Shown here in pieces: positions 23,890 to 36,149 of a stretch of DNA of 64,000 bases (positions are counted from its first letter, which is position 1; each line of letters opens with the position of its first letter). The notes under the pieces are model-generated. The model was not told the DNA's origin, did no database searches, and saw only the letters and a list, made by a program, of their open reading frames with translations. The stretch is from Brassica napus. Lineage: Eukaryota > Streptophyta > Magnoliopsida > Brassicales > Brassicaceae. Position numbers and translations under genes: made by a program. The stretch lies in NCBI RefSeq assembly GCF_020379485.1, contig NC_063446.1, positions 18,797,525-18,861,524 of the forward strand, given 5' to 3'.

Positions 23890-26660
23890 TCTAGACGAGT
23901 AACTTGTAAGTCGTCTGGTGAATAATTTAAACCAGACGACTTACATGTAAGTCGTCCAAATATTACCGCCTAAATTTTTTTAAAAAATTATTTTTCCGTT
24001 TAAATAATTTAAACCAGACGACTTATCTAGGAAGTCTTTTATTTTATTTTCCCGCTAAAAATATTTTAGTTTCGCTAAAAATATTAAAGTCTTCTGGGTG
24101 ACTTACAAGTAAGTCGTCTAGGAAGTCGTCTGAATCAAAAATAATTAACCTAATTGGATTTTTTTTTGTCTCCCTATATAAAGAAATTTTACAATTCTCT
24201 GTTTCTCTCAAATGGCTACAACAAAAATGTAATGTTCATCATTCTAAAACTCTTCAACCTCTCTCTAATCTCTTTGAACTTATAAACTCTAAGCTTTATA
24301 TCAATTTATTGTTTTTGTCTCATGTCTTTCTCACTAATTTATCTTGTTTTTGCAGGTTTTTCATCACATGGTTCTCATCTTCCACTCATTTAAAGGTAGA
24401 TCTATCAATTTTATATATGTATTTTTGTGTGTTCTATAAAAGTAGATTTATCTAATCTTCCACTCATTTTCTCTGTTTTTAAGTCATTTGAACGTTTTTG
24501 GATATGCAGGTTTTTCATATCTAGATTTGGATATGCAGGTTTTTCAGATCAGGAAGACGTTTGAGACCGACTTACCTGTTAGTCGTCTAAAATATAATGC
24601 GCTAGACGACTTCCAGGAAGTCTTCCTGACGACTTCGTCTGACAGAGTCTTCTCCCATGTCTCTCCCTTTCATAACAGATCTGAGCGTTTTGGTAAGTTT
24701 TTATGTCTGATTTTTTTTCATTTGGTAACTTTCTGTTGTATAAAGTTCTTACTTTATTTCTGAACTAAAACTCTCCAAACCCACTCTAATATCTTTGATT
24801 TGAAAACACCAAACTTTATATGAATTTTTCAGTTTTATCTCATGTCTTTCTCACTAATCTATCTTTTTTTGTAGGTTTTTAATCAGATTGTTTTCATCTT
24901 CCACTCATTTAAAGGTAAATCTATTAATTTTATATATGTATTTTTGTGTGTTCTATAAAGGTAGATTTATCTAATATTCCACTCATTTTCTCTGTTTTTA
25001 AGTCATTTGAACGTTTTTTTATACGCAGATTTTTCAGATCTAGATTTGATATGCAGGTTTTTCAGATATGGAAGACTTCTGGGACGACTTACCTGTTAGT
25101 CGTCTAAAACATAATACGCTGGACGAATTCCAGGAAGTCTTCTGACGAATCTTCTTTCATATCAAGTGGAGTCCAAGTTTGTCTTTGTAGAGGAATGATC
25201 TATAATAATTTTGTTTGTGGTGTTTTTTTTTTATTTGCATGTCTACTCTTTTAGTTGTGAATTTTTTGTAAAATCAGTAATAATGTTTCCCAATATGTAA
25301 TATATGTGCTAACAATGTGTTTACACATTTACAAATCAATGAGATAATATACTTCAATAGTCTTTTTCTTATCTCTGGATCTCCCATATGCAATAATAAA
25401 CTCCAATGGCCTTCTTCTCATCTTAATAAACAAGAATGTTGGTAGCCTCATATTGATACAACATTTTAAGAAGCATTTGAACCTTTCTTCCAACTCATAA
25501 CAATAATCATCATTGGTGTCTATAAGAATAATTAATACTTAAGAGATGGAAACAAACAATAGTAACTAGTCAAAGCATATCACATTTATTACAAGTTTGT
25601 GTTGAAAAACTTAGTCAAATTTAGTAAAACTAAGGGAGAAAACATATTTTGAAAATATGAGTTTTACATATCTTGAAGTTATTTATCACTCTTAAATATA
25701 CAAGTTATTCAAACACTAGCGTAGAAGACTTCTACGGAAGTCTTCTCGGATCAGTTAGAAACTTTAATTAACGTGAATGTTGGTAACTTCATAAATATCA
25801 CCAATTAAGTTATAAATTTTATTCAGTAGCCCTAATATTGACTAATATACATGAATTAACAAAAAAATATTAAAAAGTCTTTATAAGTTTAGAGAAAATG
25901 AAAGTTTATTAAACATTGACGCAGACGACTTCCACGGAGGTCGTCTGAGTCGTCCATTTAGGTTAGTTTTGCAATTGATTTTTAACCTAGACGATTTACA
26001 TGTTAGTCGTCCACCTTTGTTTGTAAGTCGTTTAGGGAAAACGGGTTAGTTTTGCATTTGACCGGAATGTGTCAGAAATTTGACTTTTCCTGGACGACTT
26101 ACAAGTTAGTCTTCCAGTAGAAAATTAAAAAAAAAATATATTTTTTTTTTCCTAGATGACTAACTTGTAAGTCGTTCCAGGTTAGTTTTGCAATTGAATT
26201 ATTAAACAAAAAAATTGTTTTTTCTAGACGACTTACACGTTAGTCGTCTCGAGTTTTTTTCCTAGACGACTAACATGTAAGTCGTCCAAGATAAGCAAGG
26301 TTTGACCAGAATCACGGAATAAAATCCTGGACGACTTAGATGTAAGTCGTCGAACGGACGACTTCCGTGTAAGTCGTCTAGAAAAAAATTCTTATTTGTT
26401 TAATATTTCAATTGCAAAACTAACCTGAGATGAGGAAAAGTCAAAATTTTAACACATTCTGGTCAAATGCAAAACTAACCCGTTTTCCCTAGACGGTCTC
26501 GATTTTTTTTCTATCAAACAAAGGTGGACGACTAACCTGTAAGTCTAGAAAAAATAAATTAAAAGTTAATTGCAAAAATAACCTCTACATTGACCAGACG
26601 ACTTCCAGGTAAGTTGTCTACAGCCAGAAAACTTACCTGTAAGTCGTCTGGACGAACATA
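23890..26660. repeat. Dispersed palindromes GACGACTTAC...GTAAGTCGTC
   Basis: More than twenty half or full copies of the palindrome GACGACTTACATGTAAGTCG (or with an AAGT centre) occur on both strands. Clusters lie at 23900-24130, 24560-24640, 25070-25150 and 25920-26660. Some are complete hairpins (near 23935-23955, 26225-26250, 26265-26285, 26330-26385). They lie wholly inside the MULE. Confidence 0.8.
24240..25120 (+). repeat. Two tandem copies of a ~520-bp block inside the MULE
   Basis: Block one (about 24240-24620) and block two (about 24765-25145) share CTCATGTCTTTCTCACTAA, CATCTTCCACTCATTTAAAG, CATTTGAACGTTTTT and AGTCGTCTAAAA in the same order, offset by 519-521 bases. A TATA-like CTATATAAAG near 24173 precedes block one, and intron-like TTTTTGCAGG ends occur in both. 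It could be a noncoding transcript unit. Confidence 0.7.
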
Positions 26661-27204
26661 TCTGGAAAAAATCTCAATTTCATAGTTTCAACCAGTCAGA
26701 TAACTTGTTTAGCACATATAAGTCTTTTCCAAACACCCAGAATCTCAAACAAAAGTGACCCACCAAGAATCACAAGCTTCAATGGATTTATGAACCATAA
26801 AAATTTTAGAATCAAAATCTTGGGATTTTTTTGGATGAATATGGAGAGAAAGTGAAAGAAATGTTGTTTTTAGTTGATAAGAATTGAGAAAAAGAAGTGT
26901 AAATCGATTTGAGGTGCATTAAGAGCTTCAAATTGGTTGTTCATGGTGGTTGATGTATTGATGGTAATGACATTCTTGTAAATACATGAAGATGATGAGG
27001 TTGAGAGAGTAAAAATGTAATTTCGAAAAAAGAAAAAAAACTAATGGCATTTCGTAAATAATGTGAACTTGTGGGGTGAATAGGACAAAAGAAAAAAAAA
27101 CATAGGTTAGTTTTGTGGTTGACTTCATGTTTTGAGTCAATTTTGTAAAAACCCCTATTTTCAATGGTGAAACGTGCTTAATTGACCTTTAAAACCTCAT
27201 TAAT

Positions 27205-27765
27205 CCCTTAAACATTATTTGCAAAATGATTTGCATATGTGGCATATCTACATTCATTTTCGACAAGAAAAAATGACATGTCTTTTGAAAATTATGACAT
27301 GACATCAATCTAATTATAACATGTATAATTTTTCGTATAAAACTTTATATTTTCTGGAAATGTTTTTAATTTATGGTCATGATTAATAACTCTTATATCA
27401 TCATTAATGTAAACTTTTTGTATAAATATTTTTAAGGCAAGACTATAGAAATGTATTATTAACTGATAACTCATATATCACAATTTCTCTAAACATTATT
27501 TGCGAATTTATTTGAATATATGTCATCACCACATTAAATCTCAACAAGTAAAGATGACATGAATTTTGAAAAATGTGACAGCCCATCAATCTAATTATAA
27601 AATTTACAATTTCCATATAAAACTTTATATTTTTGCAATGTTTTAAAATATGGTAATGATTAATAAATCTTATATCGTCATTAGTGTAAACTTTTCTACA
27701 AATATTTTTAGCAAAAAAATTGAAGTATATTAATAACTGATAACTCATATATCATCTTTAAAGTA
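27205..27765. repeat. Two tandem copies of a ~285-bp AT-rich unit
   Basis: Both units contain TAAACATTATTTGC, CATCAATCTAATTATAA, AAAACTTTATATTTT and AACTGATAACTCATATATCA in the same order. Unit one is about 27205-27480, unit two about 27490-27765. A long AT dinucleotide run follows at about 27808-27840. No coding content. Confidence 0.7.
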
Positions 27766-27804
27766 ATATATATAGCAAGTTAATAAAAAAGAAAATAAGT
27801 AGTG

Positions 27805-27840
<36 letters not shown>

Positions 27841-27842
<2 letters not shown>

Positions 27843-28514
27843 ATTAATATATCATATTTTGTTTAAATTTGTATGTATATATTATTAAAATTAATTGTAA
27901 GTGTAACGTTAACAAATAAAAAACTAAAGAAACACTCATCAAAAAAAATTTGTTGATAATTAAATGATAAAATGTTATTTAAATTTATATATTATTAATT
28001 TACATATTTATTTTAATGTATTTGAACTATAACAAAAAGGCAGAATTTATTAATATTTATATATTTAAATAAATACATATTTAAAACTAAAGAATAAGAG
28101 AAATATTTAGAATAAATAATCATTAAATATAATATAATATTAACAAATTATTTTATAAAATATAATTTTAACTTTACTAAAATTTAAACAAAATTAAACT
28201 GAAATAGTTAAACCTAATTAAAAGAAACAGGACTACAAAAAAATAAATTGAAGATTTATTCTAAACCGATTGAGTTAGAATATAAAATAATAATATAAGT
28301 AAATTTTAAAATAAAATAAAATTGTATGATATTTAAAATTATTATTTCTGCTCATGGAAAACTCCTAGTACATTTAACATTACAGCGAACATCGATTTGT
28401 AGAAATAAGGATCCATCATATAACTTTATCCCCTCACAAATCCCTAAATTCCTATCTTAATCTCCAAATTCTCTATTCAAAATAGTCTATTTATCTACCT
28501 CTCAATCTAAGACA
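27841..28514. other. AT-rich spacer, no gene seen
   Basis: Very AT-rich sequence without a supported frame or element end. Confidence 0.4.
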
Positions 28515-28715
28515 ATGAAGGTCCACAAGACTAAACTAAGAACGTTGTGGCGTAATACTGATTTGGGGTTATATCAAGTGGATTTTATTTTAGAGAAATC
28601 AAGCACAAATCCAATATCTATTGAGTTGGGAAATTTGAAATTTCCATTTCTTGATATCGTGTTTGGTTTGGCACACGAACAACTTGAGATAAAGAAGTTG
28701 ATTCTTGAGCTATAG
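28515..28715 (+). CDS. Short hypothetical ORF, 66 aa
   Basis: The frame starts MKVHKTKLRTLWRNTDLG and ends IKKLILEL. Local composition is less AT-rich than the flanks, and a CT-rich leader (28410-28510) and an AATAAA (28777) with an A-run near 28795 surround it. I recognise no family and no motif. It may be a small gene, a pseudogene fragment or a retroposed tail. Confidence 0.25.
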   Translation: MKVHKTKLRTLWRNTDLGLYQVDFILEKSSTNPISIELGNLKFPFLDIVFGLAHEQLEIKKLILEL

Positions 28716-28999
28716 AGAAAAGGTATCTTGTATATTCATAACAGTGGCATTTGATGTAACAGAGATTTTGTTTGAATAAAATTTTACATTCGTTCAAAAA
28801 AAAAGAAATTTGAAATTTCAGGATATTGTGCAGTTGTACACATATTTGATTTTCTTGAGAAAGCAGGACACAAAATTCAAGCATATAAAAAATTTGATTA
28901 ACCAAGAACATCAAATTAAAACAGCATCAGTCATGAAATCTCAACAATAAAATGTCAAACGCAGTAAAAATATATATGAGATGTGAAAAATACAATTAA

Positions 29000-30400
29000 T
29001 TAGAAAAAACCCAAAATGTATGTTATAGAAGACACGATAATGGCAAAGAGGGTCAGTGTTGAAACTGAGAGCTGGTTGGTGCCAGAACTTGAGGGAGACG
29101 GTGCCGTCATTCCAGGCGACTCAGCCAAAGATGGTGAAGATGTTGGTGACTCGTCTGAAGATGGCGATGTTGGTGACTCGTCTGAAGATGGTGAAGTCAT
29201 AGGTGTTCCAGCTGATGGTGAAACTGCATTCATATTATCAATCATATATTATACTTCTTAGCATAAATATGATCTACACAAAACAAAAAGCTGAGAAGGG
29301 AACTTACATTTTTCACAAAAAAATAAATAAATCAATATAGTTATAAATGTAAGCCTAAACTGATTGATGCAAATGCAATATAAGTGAAAAATGAAAACTG
29401 TGGTATATAAAAATATCATGGAATCTGAATAGATTAATTGCATTTGCTGGGAAAATCTAACTACTAAACTAACTAACAATACGCAAATAACGTTCTAGCC
29501 TAATATGTAAATTATCTTTCATTTCATTTTTGTTTTCCTTTCTTCCCCAAATTCAGTTTTGATTACGAGTATAATAGAAGAAAATATATCATTTATTATA
29601 ACATATTAATAGAAGAAAATATATCATTTATTATAACATATCAAAAATGTAGTTTACGTTTTAGTTATTGCAAATGCAATACAAATACTTGACAATTATA
29701 ATTCTAGTGACCCTCAATGAAACATGAAATATATTTGTTACCAGAAAATTTAATAAATATACTAAAAACAAAACTGTAACTAATAGATTTTTAATCAAAC
29801 TGGATAGAATATTAAAAAAAAAAGCTTCAATCTTAAGTATAAAACACAATAATTTAGTTATCTAAGAAAAAAAATGAAAAATACTTAATGAGTACTCGGA
29901 GACATACCAGGAGTAGATGCACCCGGTGCTGACGCGCCCGGTATAGCTACACCAGCAAGAAAAAATTAACTTCATAACATTGAAAACAATACGCAAAAAA
30001 CTAGGAATGAGACACATAAAAACTCACCACAATGGGGAGCAGCAATGGGGAGCTTGCAAGTCGTGGGCATGGAATGAGCTCTAGTGCTATTAATTTCAAT
30101 CCCCATATCTTTGGTACTCGCTAAGCCGACGCAAACACACTTAGGATTATATTGTAAAACAGATAGTATTCCCCCACAACACACTTTCGTGGGACTGGTA
30201 TCATTTGATCCGGGGGTTATGTACGATAGACAATCCATCATGTCATATATTACGCTCGAGCAATCAGAATTTGACGGTCCTGGCGCCGGAGTTGCTACCG
30301 GTGAGGGAGACATTGCGGAATGTGATTTGTTGCGGGCGTGGATGGGAGCAAATGATGGTGATAGTAGTACCAAGATAGAAAGACATAGATATTGCTTCAT
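29000..30400 (-). CDS. GPI-anchored non-specific lipid-transfer protein, 211 aa
   Basis: Exons on the minus strand: 30028-30400, 29908-29946, 29000-29223, all GT-AG with consistent phase (636 nt). Residues 1-22 form a signal peptide (MKQYLCLSILVLLSPSFAPI). An eight-cysteine motif follows from about residue 47: C-x9-C, CC, C-x-C, C, C ending in APHC at 124, the fold that binds lipids in the cell wall or plasma membrane. The tail is Ser/Pro-rich with the nine-residue SPSSDESPT twice. It ends in a hydrophobic segment (LFAIIVSSITYILGFF), the GPI-attachment signal. This is the LTPG type, linked in the family to cuticle or wall lipid export. In Arabidopsis I recall At4g08670 as the likely counterpart. 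Confidence 0.9.
29573..29642. repeat. Tandem 35-bp duplication in the lipid-transfer gene intron
   Basis: AATAGAAGAAAATATATCAT and the following 15 bases are present twice in direct contact in intron 2 (29224-29907). The copies are essentially identical, so the duplication is recent. Confidence 0.8.
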
Positions 30401-30479
30401 TATTGATATACTGTTTCTTTAAAAGTGCTTATCACTATTATTTCTGTTGTTAGATTTGTTTCATGATAAGAGAAGAGGA

Positions 30480-30492
30480 GGTTTATATATAG
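30480..30492 (-). promoter_or_regulatory. TATA box of the lipid-transfer gene
   Basis: On the minus strand CTATATATAAAC lies about 80 bases upstream of the ATG at 30400, the expected place for a plant core promoter with a short leader. Confidence 0.6.
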
Positions 30493-30499
30493 AAAGTAA

Positions 30500-31850
30500 A
30501 CTCGGAAAATAAAAGGATAGGAATTTATGAGTTTGTTTTTCTTGTTTTTAGGATTTGAATCCGGTTCCTGTTCCTTATATTTTGGGAGTTTAAAAATCGA
30601 GTTTTTCTTGGGTTCACCTCCTAGGGTGGTTCACCATCCACTAATAAGTTGCCAGCTCATATCTAGTTTTTCATAAAAAAAAGAAGGTAAAATATAATTA
30701 GAAATATAATTATTAACTTAAAAAAAAGGAAAACGAAAAAAAGGAAACAAAAAAAAAAACAGAACACGGCGGCTTCTAACTTGTTTTGATTTTCAAATTA
30801 GTTTTTCAGTCTTAAATTTAAGAATCTATCCTGTTAATTTAAATTCTTGCTTTTATCTAATGATAAAAATGTTACTAAAGTTCTAAATGGTCCAATAAAA
30901 TATTTATTCTATTAAAACAGAGTCACAAAAAATGTTAATATGACTTATTCGATTATATACATTAATAAATTAAGTATACAATATTTCTATAAAATACGAA
31001 TCAATTAAATATACAATATTTCTAGAAAATCTTAATAATTTATAGAGGTACTAATAATAAATAAATTTTATTTAGCTTATAGAAAATTATGTGGAGAAAA
31101 AATATAACAAAATCTTATTTAATATTTTAAATATTATTTTTATTAGATAATAAATCAATTAATTTCTTAATTACTTATATAAATATATTATAAATAATGT
31201 TGATTATTATTTTATTATAAACGAAAAGTAAAAATTAAATGCAATTTATAAAACAGTTTTATGGCTTTTATATTTATAGTTCATATATTATATTTAAATA
31301 GAAGTACTGTATGAACTAAATATGAAAAAGTTATATTAAATTGGTAAATTAATTTATTTTATTATTAAAAGTATTTTTATTTAGAAAGTGAGACAACTAT
31401 ATAATATATTTTGATAACAGGATGCATGTTTCATACAAATAATCAAAGAGAAGATAACAGAGATGTGTGTTTCACACGTTAACCCCTCGATATTATACTT
31501 TCTTTTTGTTGATGATAACATTTTTTTTTGTAAAGCAGAGCACCATAAATATAAATAAATTATGAAAATAATTAAAAAAATATAGAAAAATTTCAGGTCA
31601 ATGCATCGATTTTGATAAATAATCATTACTATTCAGGTTGGGTTGAGACAGGAAAACGAATTGGCGATGGAAAACAGTCATATGTAACTAAAATCTATCA
31701 TTTCCATCATATTTTGTTGGTTTGGTAAAAACGAGGAAAAGTATGAGGTAGATATAGACAGCTTCACAAGAAGAAGAATTTAACTATACTCTTCTCGGTG
31801 ACATATATCAATATATGTGTGATAAGACTGGTTATAAATACCATTAATTT
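30500..31850. other. AT-rich spacer, no gene seen
   Basis: The first 150 bases contain GGGTTCACCTCCTAGGGTGGTTCACC-like sequence (near 30610-30636), a compact imperfect palindrome. The rest is AT-rich; the short frames, including the one at 31381-31626, lack any recognisable content. Confidence 0.4.
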
Positions 31851-33085
31851 TTAATTAAGGTGATGATTGTTTTGTTAGATTTTAGATTTTGGTTTTTGGA
31901 TTTTGATTTTTGGTTTTTAGTTTTTGGTTTTCAGTTTTTGGTTTTTGATTTTGCAGTAGATTTTGGTTTTTTGAAAAACTTGATTGGTGGTTTTTGATTT
32001 TGGTTTTTAGTTTCTGTTTTTTGCTTTTAAAACAAAATAAATTTTAAATATTATGAATAGTAAAATATCTATTATTGAAAAAAAACAATACTATCATCAA
32101 AGCATACATAATTTTTAAAAAATATATTTTAAAATAAAAAATAACATTATCATTGTAAAATAAAATTAAAATAGTTACATTTTAAAAAATGGTAAAAATA
32201 AATATTTATGTTATTCAAATATTTTAACATAAAAACTATTAGTTTTTAAATAAAAAAATATTATGTAATAAATGTATAATAACTATAACTAACAAATTTA
32301 ATTAACTTAATGTAAAATTTATAGTATAAATTATTATTTAAATAATTATAAAATAAATCAACCTAAAAATTGTTTTATAATTTTTATTCATGTGTTTTAG
32401 AATAAATGTAGCTTTTACAAAGTAGATATTTTTTATAAAATTAATATTTTCTGAAAAAATTAAAAATTAATAAAATAAAACTATTAATAATAACATATTA
32501 TTTACTATACAATTATAAATAGTACTAAATATTACCACAGAAAATAGTTACTTTTTTAAAAATAAACTAAACCAGATTTTAAATATATTTTTTAGAAGTG
32601 TATAAAATTTTATTATAAAAATATTTAATTAACTTTTCCTTGGGTTTTAAAATAAAAGGAAATTTAGAGGTAATAAATATATAATATTTACAACTAACAA
32701 ATTTAATTAACTTTTCTTTGGGTTTCGTGATACAAAATATTAGTTATTATATCATGGATTTTAACTTACCTAAAAAGACTCTCAAGTTTGAGTTGTAGAT
32801 AATATTATTTGTAAACCATTTGTTGATGTGTTTTCTTTTATTTTAGATGTGATTCTTTTATATATAAAATAATAAATGTATTGTAAAATGATGAAAACTG
32901 ACGTAGCACTTGGGAAAACCCATAAAATGTGGATTCTGGTTTTTATGTACAAAATGGTTAAATAGTTGAAAATCTGGTTTCCCTAAAAAATAGGAAATCT
33001 ACTTTACTTAAATCTTGATTGGGTGAAAACTAGATTTTGGAAAAACAAAAACTAAAAACTACTCTAGAATTTACAAACAATCAAC
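31850..33085. mobile_element. Non-autonomous TIR element with G/T-rich ends, ~1.2 kb
   Basis: The left end reads GGTGATGATTGTTTTG and then dense TTTTGGTTTTTGG repeats (31858-32030). The right end on the minus strand reads GGTTGATTGTTTG and then AGTTTTTAGTTTTTG (33090-33020). The middle is nearly pure AT. Inverted ends with opposite-strand subterminal repeats suggest a DNA transposon derivative; PIF/Harbinger or hAT are both possible because the target duplication is unclear. Confidence 0.5.
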
Positions 33086-33260
33086 CTATAAGTCTAATCC
33101 ATTTAGACCATATATAAATGTCGTACTTAATCCTTCCCTGTTGGCGGTGACTGGAGTGGGACAAATCCCTTTAAGGGTTTCATGAAATCTTAGTCTTTTT
33201 TCCCAAATCCCCTCATATTGAATATGATATTTATAAAAGTTATAACAAAATCTGTGGTTA

Positions 33261-35361
33261 TCCCCTATATATTAATAGAAAAAACATTATAATTTTTTTA
33301 CTATGATATGTGTTATCACTAAAATGCTTTTTAAAGTCTCTAAAGAAATATGTTGGTCTACTAAACAAATATTATATACTTTTCATTAATTAACTATAAA
33401 ATTAATTAAAAATCTACAATTAATATTTTTCTTTCTTTCCTTGAATAAAAGCTAATGAATTACCAAAAGTGAATAAAATATAGTATATCTTACCATTAAT
33501 GATTTTAATAATAAAGATTTGATAACAATTTACATATATATCCTACATTGTTTTTTTTAATGTTATACTATTAAAATAAATTAAACAATCAAATTATCCA
33601 TATATTAAAACGACTATAAATTACGAAAACTGTTAAAAGTCTCACACTAAAAACTTGTGACCAATTTTTTAATTTTTTGTTATCATAAGATACAAATGAT
33701 CATAAAACCATATGAGTAAAAATCACATTTATTAATATATATATTAAACTATAAACCATATATAAATACATAAATATTTTAATCTAAAATTATGCATTGA
33801 ACATGTATTGAGAATTTACTATTTTAATTTCAAAATTTGCATTAAATTTTCCAAAAATATTATAAATTATTTAAAATATTAAAAGTTACCAACTAAGTTG
33901 TTTGTCATTAATGGTTTAAGAACTTTGTTAAAAAACACAAATGATCATAAAACCATATGATTATGAAATTTCATTTAATAGAGATGCTTATTAAAAATAT
34001 ATTATATATTTATGTTAATATTATTTAAATTTAATTAAATATCATACAAAATAGAAAAATAATTGTTTAAATTTTTTTTATAACATCTTAACTTTATTGA
34101 TATCAAATCAATATAACATATTACATGAATCGAAAATTACATAAAACATGTTGTTAAAAAGAACTTTTAGCAGAGGCAGTAATAACACGATGCTTCCTAA
34201 CGCATTCGTAGGAAAGGCTGATTCGGTAGTTTTCCTCCACTTCGTTCTTGGTCTTGTAAGATTTTTCTTGTGGCTCTCAGTTTTTGTGAGTAATCGCCTT
34301 TTATCTCCAAAAAGATTATTGGAAGCGATCCATCTGTTACATCGCAATCCGTCCCGAACACTCCCGCAGCAGGAGATAACATTTTGTTGTAATTATCATG
34401 GCATTGAAATTTTTTTGATTTGAAACCAAAAAAGCTATATCTTGTCTTGTATTGATTTTTCGATTCTCCGTGAATGCATGATACCCGGATTCCAAATTCG
34501 CTGATCGGAAATCGACAAATTTATTTGAAATCTGTACTCAATCCCTCCCATTGGTTGGAATTGGTATATACAAACATCATGAAAAGTCAAACCACTTTCC
34601 ACGGAAATAACGGGCTCGCCATAACACAGATGTAAACAAGAGACGAACCAAGAAAAACTCAACTCCAACCTTGGAGGAGATGATAAGAAACTTGTAAGTT
34701 TTTGCTTACTAAACGTAACTGACGATGATCGCTGGACCAACCTCTCCGGAGGAAAACTTTGAACATTGAAGGGCAAAGATCGTGACTCTAGAGAGTCGTT
34801 ACTACCGTGCACCGTTGTGATGTTAACGGTTGTGATAGATTCGTCATCTCCATCCCTCATAATCAGAAATTGGGCCACGCAGAGCCAACACTGGATAGAA
34901 AGGAACAAGATCAACGTGCGTAAATCCATCGGAGATTGATTTGATATCTTGCTCATCTCTCCATTCTTACGTGGAGCCATCTTCTTAGTTTTATCAATAA
35001 GAACTAGTTTATGATAACCTAACTACAGGAAAAAAGAAAAAGAGTACGACCGACGCCGGAGTCGAAGTCGGCCGGCGTAAAACAATGAAATGGTTTGTCT
35101 TTTAAAATTAGCTTTGAAAGTGGCCATGCACCCGAGCCGTTTAAATTTATTTACCACAAAATGATTGTAAATAAACAAAAGTAATTTTTTAATTTATGTA
35201 TTTGTGTCAATTTATATATATACATAACAGTTAATATTTTTTCAGTTATTCAATACATCTATTAATTTATTTTATAATATGTAAAAATATTAAACAAATA
35301 AATAATACACAAAATAATTTGTATATAAAATATTCATCCCGTGCAAGACGCTGGTTGTTAG
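33261..35361 (+). mobile_element. Helitron-like segment with a gene-like ORF inside
   Basis: The left end TCCCCTATATATTAATAG is preceded by A and matches the 5' terminus style of the Helitron at 20058-21118. The right end has CCCGTGC-AAG followed by a degenerate stem and TTGTTAG (35341-35361), like a mutated Helitron 3' hairpin and CTAG. The last 60 bases also resemble, inverted, the 3' end of the 20058 element. Between the ends, 34100-35080 is GC-richer and gene-like, suggesting captured gene sequence. The 3' tip is too worn for certainty. Confidence 0.45.
34435..34980 (-). CDS. Hypothetical ORF, 181 aa, probable captured gene fragment
   Basis: The minus-strand frame begins MAPRKNGEMSKISNQSPMDL. 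A hydrophobic segment at about residues 21-41 (LRTLILFLSIQCWLCVAQFL) could be a signal or anchor sequence. The second half includes GLTFHDVCIYQFQPMGGIEY and NPGIMHSRRIEKS. A possible intron (GT near 34718, AG near 34671) would split the frame. Further coding-like sequence continues downstream on the same strand to about 34140, broken by stops. I do not recognise the family. Its position inside a Helitron-like segment suggests gene capture, so functionality is doubtful. Confidence 0.35.
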   Translation of the reverse strand: MAPRKNGEMSKISNQSPMDLRTLILFLSIQCWLCVAQFLIMRDGDDESITTVNITTVHGSNDSLESRSLPFNVQSFPPERLVQRSSSVTFSKQKLTSFLSSPPRLELSFSWFVSCLHLCYGEPVISVESGLTFHDVCIYQFQPMGGIEYRFQINLSISDQRIWNPGIMHSRRIEKSIQDKI

Positions 35362-35541
35362 AAATAGTTTTTTAGAATTCCTATTAAAACTCGTCAATGA
35401 TTTACATCAAAAATTAGTTTGGATTATTAGAAAAAATGATTTACACTACAAATTTAATAAAAATAATACCACTTTTGGAATTTAAAAATAAAGAAACAAA
35501 AACACTTTCCATCTTCTGTCGTACCTCACACAATCACAACA

Positions 35542-35905
35542 ATGGCGACGTAAGCTTATTTCACAACCATATTTATGTTGCTCTTATCTTCTGCTTTCCA
35601 CACCTTTCCCTGGAGTTCCTTTGAAAAGTTTGGAAAGAGCCATCACAGTGCTCCGCGTCACAGATCTGATCACCTCTTTGATTTACTCTCTATTGAGTCC
35701 CTCACTCTTCACCACCACCGATCTCGACATGACTCATTCTTTCCTTCTACGTTCCTACCCTCTCTCTCCACTCCGTTCCTTTAAGCCTCCCGTCTCCGAT
35801 CCCTCCCCAACGCCACCCCTCTCCCGACGCTACTTCCCTCCCCTAACCACTAACCTTCTTCCTCCAAAGAATCCATTTATCTCGACAGTGTCAACCTTCT
35901 CCCTG
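35542..35905 (+). CDS. Possible 5' gene fragment (two short exons)
   Basis: ATGGCGAC at 35542-35549 is followed by a GTAAGC donor. An AG at 35627-35628 could join it to a frame of about 90 codons beginning LERAITVLRVTDLITSLIYS. The product is Ser/Pro-rich (RSYPLSPLRSFKPP), resembling a transit-peptide-rich start. The frame then dissolves into noncoding sequence, and NOP56-like sequence starts 250 bases later. I recognise no family; it may be a gene fragment. Confidence 0.25.
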
Positions 35906-36149
35906 GTTTGTTCTATGCCATCTCACGGTTATGGTGTTGTACAACACCTTATAAAGTTTCTTTATACTTCTGCATATGGTTATGGTGTTTGTTTAATATA
36001 TACATGCACCTCTGTGTTTGTACATCCCAATATCTTATGTATTAACTTAAAGCAGTGGAGATTCTACTCTATGATGAAGGTTTATTAAGTACAATTCTCT
36101 CTAATGTAACAATTAAAACAAACAGTGGATAACCTTTAGCATAAGAAAT

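Larger units (their letters stand above)
23352..27155. mobile_element. Non-autonomous Mutator-like element, 3.8 kb
   Basis: TATTTTCAA at 23343-23351 is repeated exactly at 27156-27164, a 9-bp target duplication. The ends are inverted copies: GGGGGATTTACCAAAT on the left and GGGGTTTTTACAAAAT (minus strand) on the right, followed by TGACTCAAAACTTGACT and TGACTCAAAACATGAAGT. A 9-bp duplication with long imperfect terminal inverted repeats points to the MULE superfamily. No transposase frame is present. The interior carries many copies of a palindromic motif and a duplicated transcript-like block. Confidence 0.85.

Noticed and set aside
27443..27748. 101-codon minus-strand frame
   Set aside because: It spans one unit of a tandem AT-rich repeat; its translation has no domain.
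34108..34347. 79-codon minus-strand frame downstream of the captured-gene ORF
   Set aside because: May be a further exon of the same relic, but stops and lack of clear splice sites prevent a model.
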